Positions 35,604 through 43,465 of a DNA stretch of 48,003 nucleotides are shown here, one piece after another; position 1 is the first letter of the stretch, and each line of letters begins with the position of its first letter. The notes under the pieces are model-generated. The model did not search any database. It was not told where the DNA came from and saw only the letters and a list, made by a program, of their open reading frames with translations. This DNA is from Saprospiraceae bacterium (GTDB lineage: Bacteria > Bacteroidota > Bacteroidia > Chitinophagales > Saprospiraceae), in contig JAKVCT010000008.1 in the NCBI GenBank assembly GCA_022448995.1, positions 1 to 48,003 of the forward strand, given 5' to 3'. The position numbers and the translations under genes were made by a program.

Positions 35604-36764
35604 TTAAAACTCATAAAAAGAATTGAGCTGTTTACAGAGTCCTAATATTTCATTTTTTGTGTTGAATTGATGTAAACAAATTCGTAAACGTTCTGTGCCT
35701 ACAGGAACGGTAGGAGCAAGGATTGGGCGAATATCAAATCCTTGATTGTTAATATCTTGTGCTAGTTGTCTTGTCTTTTCATTACCTCCTACAATGAGGG
35801 ATTGAATTGGACTATCACTAGGGATGAGTTGTTCTTGAATCTTGGGAGTTAAATTATTTTTGAAATAATTTATTTTTTCTTTTAAATCCTTAATTTTTTC
35901 CTTTCCATCTTGCGATAAATGAGAATAGGCTGCTAAAATATGTGCGACACTGTGCGGAGGCAAGGCAGTAGTATAGATCAATGAACGAGCATAATTGAAT
36001 AAAAACTGAATCAAGGTTTGGTTACCAACTATAGCTGCCCCATGTCCACCAATTGCTTTTCCAAAAGTATGTAATCTTGCAAAAACCTGTTCTTGTATAC
36101 CCAATTCTACACATAATCCTTCTCCTGATTCTCCATAAATTCCTGTGCTGTGTGCCTCATCAACTACCAAATAAGCTTGATATTCTTGTGCAATTTTAGC
36201 CAATTCAACCAAAGGAGCTTTATCACCATCCATAGAATAAATAGATTCTACTAAGATAAAAACAACACGTTTTGGATTAGCATGTTCTTCTAATAGTTCT
36301 CTAAGGTGTTGGGTAGAATTATGTTGGAAAGCGAATTTTTGAGCAGCACTCATTTTCATTCCATCATGTATACTAGCATGTACTAAGTCATCATAGAATA
36401 GCAAATCTTGGCGACGAGTCAAACTACTGAGCAATCCCAAATTAGCATCATAACCTGAGTTGAAAATTAATGCAGCTGTGGCTTTGTGAAACTGTGCTAA
36501 ATATTTTTCAGCTTCTTCTAATAATGGATAATGTCCTGTCAAAAGGCGAGAACCTGTTGCACCAGAGTTGCTTGGATGTTGCTTTAATAGTTCCTGAGCA
36601 TATTCCCGAATTGAACTAGATTGACTAATTCCCAAATAGTCATTGGAGCAAAAATCAATCAAATTTGGATTGTATTTTGCTTGGCGCAAGGCATCTTTTT
36701 GCTTTCTTCTGTCAAGAAGTGCAGTTAGCCGTTTTTCTAACAAAGGATTTTTCACTTTCTCCAA
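35604..36764 (-). CDS. bioF: 8-amino-7-oxononanoate synthase-like PLP enzyme
   Basis: 386 aa, alpha-oxoamine synthase family. BioF joins pimeloyl-ACP/CoA with L-alanine in biotin synthesis. Motifs: IDFCSNDYLGIS, SNSGATGSRLLTGHYPLLEEAE (near 70), IFNSGYDANLG, HASIHDGMKMS, VVDEAHSTGIYG, and the PLP lysine in HTFGKAIGGHGA (near 236). LPPHSVAHIL and ERLRICLHQFNT complete the fold. KBL or serine palmitoyltransferase would be alternatives, but length and motifs favour BioF. There is no ATG near the N-terminus: a TTG at 36764 or a GTG at 36755, just after GGAG, must start it. No other bio gene is nearby. Confidence 0.85.
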   Translation of the reverse strand: MEKVKNPLLEKRLTALLDRRKQKDALRQAKYNPNLIDFCSNDYLGISQSSSIREYAQELLKQHPSNSGATGSRLLTGHYPLLEEAEKYLAQFHKATAALIFNSGYDANLGLLSSLTRRQDLLFYDDLVHASIHDGMKMSAAQKFAFQHNSTQHLRELLEEHANPKRVVFILVESIYSMDGDKAPLVELAKIAQEYQAYLVVDEAHSTGIYGESGEGLCVELGIQEQVFARLHTFGKAIGGHGAAIVGNQTLIQFLFNYARSLIYTTALPPHSVAHILAAYSHLSQDGKEKIKDLKEKINYFKNNLTPKIQEQLIPSDSPIQSLIVGGNEKTRQLAQDINNQGFDIRPILAPTVPVGTERLRICLHQFNTKNEILGLCKQLNSFYEF

Positions 36765-36933
36765 AAAAAAAATTAGATTCGTTCTGAAAATTTCAAGCCC
36801 AAATTTAGGGCTAAAAAATTAGATCTCTTAGAATTGAATCCAATAATTTATTAAGTTACCTAGTAACTTATAAATTAGAGACTTGGATAATCAATTTCTG
36901 GTGGATAAAAACTTGTTAATAATTATTATTAAT

Positions 36934-37009
36934 AATAGTTCATGAAGTTTTTAATTTTAGCTTTGTCGAGCCCTTTGGGGTCAACCAAAAATTAAAAACT
37001 GCGACTATT
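36934..37009. repeat. Mini-hairpin repeat copy 7 with long inverted repeats
   Basis: Inverted-repeat arms of about 24 bp, AATAGTTC..AAGTTTTTAATTTT (36934-36958) and AAAAATTAAAAACT..ACTATT (36987-37009), enclose a decayed first unit (AGCTTTGTC) and CCC-TTT-GGG (36971-36979). As RNA or ssDNA it folds as one long hairpin with the mini-hairpins at its tip. It occupies the gap between bioF and scoA. Confidence 0.7.
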
Positions 37010-37084
37010 CATAAATGATTTATAATTATTATAGATCATTTACGAAAGCTTCACGAACTATTGAAACTAAATAGATTAGATCAT

Positions 37085-37777
37085 ATGAATAAAGTTGTTG
37101 CAAATGCAGCTGAAGCAATTCAGGGAATCAAGGACAATATGACACTAATGTTGGGAGGTTTTGGTTTGTGTGGTATTCCTGAAAATTGTATCTCAGCTTT
37201 GGTTGAAGCAGGTGTGAAAGGCTTGACTTGTATTTCAAATAATGCAGGGGTAGATGATTTTGGAATTGGATTGATGTTGCAAAGTCGTCAAGTACGCAAG
37301 ATGATTTCTTCCTATGTAGGTGAGAATGCAGAGTTTGAACGACAATTATTATCTGGAGAATTAGAAGTAGATTTAGTTCCTCAAGGAACTTTAGCTGAAC
37401 GTATTCGTGCAGGTGGAGCAGGCATCCCAGCATTCTACACGGCTACAGGATATGGAACAGAAGTAGCTCAAGGAAAAGATACTCGTAACTTTGATGGACG
37501 TATGTATGTTTTGGAGCGTGCTTTGCATGCAGATTTTGCCATCGTGAAAGCATGGAAAGGAGATACACATGGTAATTTGTTATTCAAAGGAACAGCACGT
37601 AATTTCAATCCAATGATGGCACGTGCAGGGAAAATTACTATTGCTGAGGTAGAAGAGCTGGTAGAACCAGGGGTATTAAATCCAAATATGGTCCACGTAC
37701 CTGGTATCTATGTACAACGTGTCTTCAAAGGAACCAATTACGAAAAGCGCATTGAGCAAAGAACTGTTCGTTCATAG
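37085..37777 (+). CDS. scoA: 3-oxoacid CoA-transferase subunit A
   Basis: 230 aa from the ATG at 37085 ([12 protein letters not shown]); the frame extends to a TTG at 37061, which is less likely. It carries the subunit A signature [17 protein letters not shown] and [16 protein letters not shown] loop, plus [17 protein letters not shown]. With ScoB it moves CoA from succinyl-CoA to acetoacetate (or a related 3-oxoacid), linking ketone-body or butanoate catabolism to the citric acid cycle. scoB starts 27 bp downstream. Confidence 0.94.
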   Translation: MNKVVANAAEAIQGIKDNMTLMLGGFGLCGIPENCISALVEAGVKGLTCISNNAGVDDFGIGLMLQSRQVRKMISSYVGENAEFERQLLSGELEVDLVPQGTLAERIRAGGAGIPAFYTATGYGTEVAQGKDTRNFDGRMYVLERALHADFAIVKAWKGDTHGNLLFKGTARNFNPMMARAGKITIAEVEELVEPGVLNPNMVHVPGIYVQRVFKGTNYEKRIEQRTVRS

Positions 37778-37804
37778 TCCTATCACTCTTAAATACAATA
37801 TAAT

Positions 37805-38464
37805 ATGGCTTTAGATAAAAAAGGTATTGCCAAACGCATTGCCAAAGAATTAGAAGATGGCTATTATGTAAATCTAGGAATTGGTATTCCAACCTTAGTA
37901 GCTAATTATATCCCTGAAGGAATGACAGTGTTTTTGCAATCTGAAAATGGATTGCTAGGAATGGGACCTTTTCCTGTCGAGGCAGATGTAGACGCAGACT
38001 TGATAAACGCTGGTAAACAAACTGTAACAATGTTGCCAGGCGCGTCTCTGTTTAGTTCTGCAGAAAGCTTCGAGATGATTCGTGGTGGACATATTGACCT
38101 AACTGTTTTGGGAGCTATGGAAGTTGCGCAGAATGGAGATATTGCTAACTGGAAAATCCCTGGTAAGATGGTGAAAGGTATGGGGGGAGCAATGGATTTA
38201 GTTGCTGGCGCACAAAACATCATCGTAGCGATGCGTCATACGAATCGCAAGGGGGAATCTAAGTTGCTATCATCTTGTACCTTACCGCTGACAGGTGTCA
38301 ATTGTATCAAAAAAGTAGTAACAGATTTGGCTGTCTTGGATATTCATGGTGGAGCTTTCCATTTGGTAGAACGCGCACCAGGAGTAAGTGTAGAGGAGAT
38401 TCAAGCAAAAACTGCAGGACGTCTAGTTGTACCTGAAGGTGGGGTACCTGAAATGGATGTGTAA
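37805..38464 (+). CDS. scoB: 3-oxoacid CoA-transferase subunit B
   Basis: 219 aa. The catalytic glutamate is in [10 protein letters not shown] (Glu47), which forms the glutamyl-CoA intermediate. Other family blocks are [48 protein letters not shown] and GAMDLVAGA. It pairs with the scoA product to form the heteromeric transferase. A terminator follows 85 bp downstream, so scoA-scoB is a two-gene unit. Confidence 0.95.
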   Translation: MALDKKGIAKRIAKELEDGYYVNLGIGIPTLVANYIPEGMTVFLQSENGLLGMGPFPVEADVDADLINAGKQTVTMLPGASLFSSAESFEMIRGGHIDLTVLGAMEVAQNGDIANWKIPGKMVKGMGGAMDLVAGAQNIIVAMRHTNRKGESKLLSSCTLPLTGVNCIKKVVTDLAVLDIHGGAFHLVERAPGVSVEEIQAKTAGRLVVPEGGVPEMDV

Positions 38465-38548
38465 GGACAAATAGAAGAGTCAAATAGGAGCTGTCTAAAA
38501 GTAAAAGTTGATTTTGAAAATCAGCATTTTATTGAGCTCTGTGCCAAT

Positions 38549-38587
38549 AAAAAAACGAAGCTAAAATATTATTTGGCTTCGTTTTTT
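38549..38587 (+). terminator. Terminator of scoA-scoB
   Basis: AAAAAACGAAGCTAAA pairs with TTTGGCTTCGTTTTTT (one G-U) and ends in T6. It is close in sequence to the terminator at 7540-7578, and both are preceded by a CTGTCTAAAA motif on the plus strand (38491 and 7516). Confidence 0.82.
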
Positions 38588-38606
38588 AGTTTATAGTGTA
38601 TATACT

Positions 38607-38640
38607 AAGAGGATCAAAGTAATCGCAGAATAGACTTAGC
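38607..38640. repeat. 34-bp imperfect direct repeat, partner at 39661-39694
   Basis: AAGAGGATCAAAGTAATCGC followed by AGAATAGACTTAGC recurs at 39661 with about eight substitutions. The pair brackets most of the 1.4-kb gene-free stretch 38465-39900 and the large composite repeat inside it, which might reflect an old duplication or insertion. Confidence 0.4.
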
Positions 38641-39276
38641 ATCAAGGAACTATCATTAGTTTGAAATCACTTGAAAGTAGCGAATTACTAGTTATACAAG
38701 TATCTGAAGGACATGGGATAATATTCTCTTGCCGTTATTCTAGTTACACTATTAAGCTTGAACGAAGCTTTACCTTGATTTTCATACATTTATCTGTCTT
38801 ACTGTTGTCTGTTCCTAAACATCCTTTATACTAAAGAGCCCAGCTTTGTGGGCAATCCTACTTAAAATCATAGGGACTTCAATTAGAATAAATCATTAAT
38901 GTTTCGTATATTAGGGTCAACCCTTCGTAAAATACAGCTCCCCACCAAATTGAATAGATGTATAGCAACAGAACTATACTCCAAAACAAAAGATAGATTT
39001 ACACAATATGAGTTATGTATCATTTTTAATGAATACTTATGTGATAAGCTACTGAAAGACAGTTGATAATAGTAGATATGTTATTATATGGTAATAAGTA
39101 GTTTATTATGAAGAAGAGTATTTATATCAACTTTAGTTTTTCTAAAATTGAAGTTATTCTTTTCTATAGAATAAAATCATATACATGTTGTGGCATAATC
39201 CACAGAATTATAATTTTAGAAAGAATTTAGAAAAATATTACATAGGAACACAAAGAAATATCAAAAGACTAATATT

Positions 39277-39514
39277 GAAGTTGTTTAAAAATCATCTTCA
39301 CTGCATCAAATTCATTGATTTAACTTCGTTGAGCTCTTCGAGGTTTGGCCACTTTTTTACCTTTTTTATCGCCGATAGCGCTGGTGGTAGCAAAGCTGAC
39401 CACTAGTCGGCTTCGCCTCTGACCGCAGAGCGGCTATCCACTCAAAACCACGAAGTGCTCAGCGAAGCTAAATCATCTGAATTTCTGCATTAAATCTAAT
39501 TCTTAAACAACTTC
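39277..39514. repeat. 238-bp composite element with nested inverted repeats and cloverleaf
   Basis: The outer ends GAAGTTGTTTAAAAAT (39277-39292) and ATTCTTAAACAACTTC (39499-39514) are inverted with one mismatch. Inside, AAC-TTC-GTT/CTC-TTC-GAG (39322-39342) and CAC-GAA-GTG/AGC-GAA-GCT (39449-39469) form a second inverted pair. The centre (39374-39438) is a cloverleaf: closing stem GATAGC/GCTATC and hairpins GTGGT-AGC-AAA-GCT-g-ACCAC, GGC-TTC-GCC and CCGC-AGA-GCGG. No coding capacity. Confidence 0.75.
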
Positions 39515-39900
39515 ATTCAATTAAACCTTAATTCATAAACTATTATAATTTAATAGACTGTTTTTATAAATGTTGGTAGGTATAGGTTCTATAAATGATT
39601 TATAGTTAATATTTTGAAAACTTGTTTTACTAATCCATCAACGAACTATTATACTCAAGTAAGAGAACAAAAGTAATCGTAGAATAGATTTGGGAGAATT
39701 TTATTCAATACAGAACGTAGCTGTAGTGGATGATAGCGAAGATCAGTCCAGAAAAGATAACTACGAAAATATTTGGACGATTACTGATCTCGAGAGTATT
39801 CTATAAAACTGGAGTAAAGCTAGCTAAAAATATATTTTAAGATTTGAGCTACAACGAGTAAAGTTACCTACTATAATATATGTAATATCATAAACCCAAT

Positions 39901-40353
39901 ATGGACGATAGTAATTTAGAAGAAATTGTTACACCAATAGGCATTGTACAGATCCATACAGATGAAAGATATGTGCATCATATTTGTTTCTCTAAAAAGC
40001 ATGACGATTTAGAGGAGATGAAAAATTATGTGGAAACATGTAATATCTTTGTTAGTGATTACGCTCCTATTGCCTCACTGATGGACATTCGCTCAGTAAA
40101 GGGCTCCTCACAAGAAGTTCGTGACTTCATGAGTCAAGAACCTAGTATCAAGGAGTCTACTATAGCTGTCGCTTTTTGGGTAGATTCGGGGATTTCTAGA
40201 ACACTTGGAAATATTTTTCTGAAATTTCATCAACCACCATATCCTGCCAAATTATTTACAGATAGAGATAAGGCTATAGATTGGTTAAAATACAAAACCA
40301 AAGAATATGATGAACTACAACGTGGTATTAAGAAGTGGTTTGATAGAGGTTAA
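39901..40353 (+). CDS. SpoIIAA/STAS-like protein of unknown role, 150 aa
   Basis: Soluble, with no signal peptide. The pattern of an N-terminal beta-rich segment (IVQIHTDERYVHHICF), a central ASLMDIRSVKGSSQEVRDFM, then VAFWVDSGISRTLGNIFLKF and PYPAKLFTDRDKAIDWL, fits the SpoIIAA-like / DUF7793 group of small Bacteroidota proteins, which end in a similar PxKLFTDxxxAIxWL. No enzymatic residues are evident. A regulatory or lipid-binding role is possible. It is a single gene with a terminator-like hairpin 158 bp downstream. Confidence 0.72.
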   Translation: MDDSNLEEIVTPIGIVQIHTDERYVHHICFSKKHDDLEEMKNYVETCNIFVSDYAPIASLMDIRSVKGSSQEVRDFMSQEPSIKESTIAVAFWVDSGISRTLGNIFLKFHQPPYPAKLFTDRDKAIDWLKYKTKEYDELQRGIKKWFDRG

Positions 40354-40510
40354 AGTTACTCTAAATGCTAGTTCTTTCATCTCCTCTATAAGAACAAATA
40401 GGTAGTATAGTTTGTACATGGAGTATAGACAAATTACTTGATTAACGTTCAGATCATTGACGATAAATATTCCTCAGTTATAGCTGTCAAAATAAAAAAA
40501 CATATTTTTT

Positions 40511-40540
40511 GTCACTTAGGGAACTAAATGACTTTTTTTT
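40511..40540 (+). terminator. Candidate terminator after the SpoIIAA-like gene
   Basis: GTCA.TTAG and CTAA.TGAC pair around GGAA (one mismatch) and are followed by T8. It lies 158 bp downstream of the stop at 40353. The rest of the gap 40354-40874 shows no gene. Confidence 0.5.
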
Positions 40541-40874
40541 GCATTTAGGCTAACATAAGACACAAACAGACAACCCTATTTTAACTACAATAACTTACCA
40601 AAATACAAAGAAAAATTCTTTGATTCCCAATACATTTATTAATTATTACCCCAATAATTATTTCCTTTCCAAGTTTATTTTTCTTCCTGTACAGTATTAC
40701 ACTTCAGTTTTTAGTAGGTCTTAGAGATTCGATTAGTCCAATAGGGAGTAGTCTTAACTATTTAGTTTTTTACTTGAGTTATAAATCATAACTTATTTAG
40801 AAAAAGAAGATGTCAATTACCTAAATTTTTTGCTAACTACAGAGTACTTAAACTCACTTAAAATCCATTTAACT

Positions 40875-42167
40875 ATGCTATCCAAAACATTAAAACTCAA
40901 TTCTCAACTAGACAATGTATATTTCCTAAAGGGAGATGCTAAGGATGAAATTTATCTATATGCAGAACTCAAAGCAGCCAAGGCAGCACAAGAAAAAGAA
41001 CGTGCTCCACTGAATATATCAGTGGTATTAGATCGAAGTGGCTCTATGGCAGGAGATAAACTTAATTATGTAAAGAAAGCGACTAACTTTATTGTCGATA
41101 ATCTAAATAAAAACGATCGGTTATCTATCGTACAATACGATACTCGAATAGATGTAGTAGCAGCTTCTGCTAATATTCAAGACAAAAGCAAACTACAACA
41201 AAAAATTAATGATATTCATCCCGGAGGTAGTACCAACCTAAGTGGTGGAATGCAAGAGGGATACTCGCAGGTACGTTCTACCAAAGCAGAAGGGTTTGTC
41301 AATAGAACTTTACTCTTGTCTGATGGTTTGGCTAATGCAGGAATTACAGATCCTAAAAGTTTACAACAAATCGCACAGAATAATTTTCGAAATCATGGAG
41401 TTGGCCTATCGACTTTCGGTGTAGGAGAGGGCTTCAACGAAGAACTCATGACTGCGCTTGCAGAATATGGGGGAGCCAATTATTACTTTATTGCTTCTCC
41501 GGACGAAATCCCACAGATCTTTGCAGAAGAACTACAAGGTTTACTTTCTGTAGTGGCTCAAAATACCAAGCTAAGTATCGATTTTCCTTCAGCTTATTTA
41601 AGCTGTGAACGGGTATACGGCTATTTGCACGAAATGAATGGAGAGCGTATTACCATTAATTTTAATGATGTATTCTCTGAGGAAGAGAAGGCAATTGTAA
41701 TTAAGTTTAAAATTAAAAAACCACTGGATCACAATCTGCGCTTCAATATGAGTTTGGTTTATGATGATGTGGTTAGTTTAATGGATCGTTATACCTTAAA
41801 CCAAAGTTTAGACTTGGTCTTAACTCATGATCAAGAACTGTATGAGGCTGGTTTGAATAAAGAGGCCTTAGAAAATGTAGCATTATTTGTTTCTAATGAT
41901 CACTTTACCAAAGTCATGCGCTTGGTTGATCAGCGTAAATTTAAAGAGGCTAAACAATTGTGTGAGAAAGCCAAAGTTTATTTAGAAACACATATCAAGC
42001 TATTCCCTACATCAGAGCAGTTGCGTAATCAACTGGAACAAATCAATGAGTATTTACTCAAGATTCCTAACTTAGAAAAAATGCAGCAATATGATCGCGC
42101 AGGATATTCTATGGTACAAAAGTCTATGCGCTCTGCTAATTATAAACTCAGCAAACGTAAATTTTAG
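40875..42167 (+). CDS. Cytoplasmic von Willebrand factor A domain protein, 430 aa
   Basis: Starts at the ATG at 40875 (MLSKTLKLNS); the longer frame from 40830 begins with TTG. No signal peptide. A vWA domain runs from about residue 45 to 230 with MIDAS DRSGSMAG, then GGSTNLSGGMQEGY and LLLSDGLANAG, followed by a beta-rich domain and a helical C-terminal segment (FKEAKQLCEKAKVYLETHI). It differs from the two YfbK-like lipoproteins in lacking the N-terminal YfbK region and export signal. The intact MIDAS suggests Mg-dependent binding of a partner that is not encoded next door. Confidence 0.87.
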   Translation: MLSKTLKLNSQLDNVYFLKGDAKDEIYLYAELKAAKAAQEKERAPLNISVVLDRSGSMAGDKLNYVKKATNFIVDNLNKNDRLSIVQYDTRIDVVAASANIQDKSKLQQKINDIHPGGSTNLSGGMQEGYSQVRSTKAEGFVNRTLLLSDGLANAGITDPKSLQQIAQNNFRNHGVGLSTFGVGEGFNEELMTALAEYGGANYYFIASPDEIPQIFAEELQGLLSVVAQNTKLSIDFPSAYLSCERVYGYLHEMNGERITINFNDVFSEEEKAIVIKFKIKKPLDHNLRFNMSLVYDDVVSLMDRYTLNQSLDLVLTHDQELYEAGLNKEALENVALFVSNDHFTKVMRLVDQRKFKEAKQLCEKAKVYLETHIKLFPTSEQLRNQLEQINEYLLKIPNLEKMQQYDRAGYSMVQKSMRSANYKLSKRKF

Positions 42168-42203
42168 TGTTATATAAGTAAGTAGGGTAGCAAGAATAAT
42201 TCA

Positions 42204-42293
42204 GGGCTGTCTAAAAAGGAATTATTGAATTTCGTATTACTCCCTAGAGTCCTTTAGGAGTTTTGTTTGACAGTTTTCCTTTTTGGGCAGCCC
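42204..42293. terminator. 90-bp inverted-repeat element between convergent genes
   Basis: GGGCTGTCTAAAAAGGAA (42204-42221) and TTCCTTTTTGGGCAGCCC (42276-42293) pair over 18 bp, with two positions as G-U in RNA. An inner imperfect hairpin has ACTCC/GGAGT arms. It lies between stops at 42167 (plus) and 42329 (minus) and may end both transcripts. The GGGCTGTCTAAAAAG end also looks like an insertion-sequence terminus, so a MITE that became a terminator is possible. Confidence 0.6.
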
Positions 42294-42328
42294 CATTTTA
42301 AGAATGAGAATGACAAAAACCAACCTCC

Positions 42329-43378
42329 CTATTTAGATTGCCTCAACTCTTTTAATTCTTCTTCCAACAATTCAATTCGTTTTTGTAAATCAGGTAAGTT
42401 TCTCATAATTACATACATACGCATAGCTTGTACATAATCCATAGCAGGAGCACCCTGTATAGCTTGGTTGGGTTTTTTAATTGACTTTGCTACTCCACTC
42501 TTGGCTTGTACCTTTGTGCCATCTGCAATATGAAGATGCCCTACAAACCCAGCTTGTCCACCAATCATACAATTCTTTCCAATCTTTGTACTTCCTGCGA
42601 TGCCTGCCTGTGCGGCAATCACAGTATCTTTCCCAACGGTTGTATTATGCCCCATTTGGATCAGGTTATCTAACTTGACACCGTCTTCCAAGACTGTCTT
42701 GCCTATTGTTGCTCGATCAATTGTTGTACCTGCACCAATCTCTACATAATTTCCTAGATGTACAATACCCAGTTGAGGAATCTTTTTGAAAGAACCATCT
42801 GGCTGAGGTGCAAAACCAAAACCATCACTTCCGATAACAGCATTAGGATGTATAACTACATAATTCCCCAAGATAGATCCTTTACAAATCTTGGCACCAG
42901 ATTGAATTTCATTATACATTCCTATCTCGACATCATCTCCTACAAAAGCTTGAGCAAATAGATGAGTATGTGCTCCAATTTTACTATTTGCTCCCACATA
43001 TACAAAAGGGTCTATAGTTACATGCTCTCCTATTTCTGCACTAGGATGTACAAAGGCTAGATTCGAAATAGCATTGCTAGAAGTTGTAGCTGGTTGTTGA
43101 TTACCAAAATGCTCAAGTAGCTTACTCAAACTACTGTAGACATCATCTACACGAATTAGTGTTAAATCTAAGGCTTGTTTAGCTTGAAAATCTTTGCTCA
43201 CCAATAAGACCGAAGATTTACAGGTATAGGCAAAGCCTTCATATTTAGGATTAGCTAAGAAACTAATCGCACCAGGTTCTCCTTCTTCTATTTTGGCAGG
43301 TTTATGAACCAATACATTAGGATCTCCTTCCAGTTTCCCATCTAAAAGTTGACAAATATCAATAGCGCGTACTTGCAT
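42329..43378 (-). CDS. lpxD: UDP-3-O-acylglucosamine N-acyltransferase LpxD
   Basis: 349 aa. Adds the N-linked 3-hydroxyacyl chain in lipid A synthesis, as a cytoplasmic homotrimer. An N-terminal uridine-binding domain (PGAISFLANPKYEGF) is followed by a left-handed beta-helix of hexapeptide repeats (FVHPSAEIGEHVTIDPFVYV, then IHPNAVIGSDGFGF). The catalytic His is in IQMGHNTTVGKDTVIAAQAG and GGQAGFVGHLHI follows. The C-terminal helix (LPDLQKRIELLEEELKEL) closes the trimer. It is not next to lpxC or fabZ here, and its own neighbour upstream is the nuclease-helicase. Confidence 0.95.
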   Translation of the reverse strand: MQVRAIDICQLLDGKLEGDPNVLVHKPAKIEEGEPGAISFLANPKYEGFAYTCKSSVLLVSKDFQAKQALDLTLIRVDDVYSSLSKLLEHFGNQQPATTSSNAISNLAFVHPSAEIGEHVTIDPFVYVGANSKIGAHTHLFAQAFVGDDVEIGMYNEIQSGAKICKGSILGNYVVIHPNAVIGSDGFGFAPQPDGSFKKIPQLGIVHLGNYVEIGAGTTIDRATIGKTVLEDGVKLDNLIQMGHNTTVGKDTVIAAQAGIAGSTKIGKNCMIGGQAGFVGHLHIADGTKVQAKSGVAKSIKKPNQAIQGAPAMDYVQAMRMYVIMRNLPDLQKRIELLEEELKELRQSK

Positions 43379-43465
43379 AATTCAAAAAGATTAGTTGATC
43401 TACAAAAAATAGGATAATTAGGTGCTTCAGTGTTTCAATTCAAAAATGGTACCTTAAGATAGTTT

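Noticed and set aside
39185..39406. 73-aa open frame
   Set aside because: It runs through the inverted-repeat end and mini-hairpins of the composite element and has no protein-like conservation signal.
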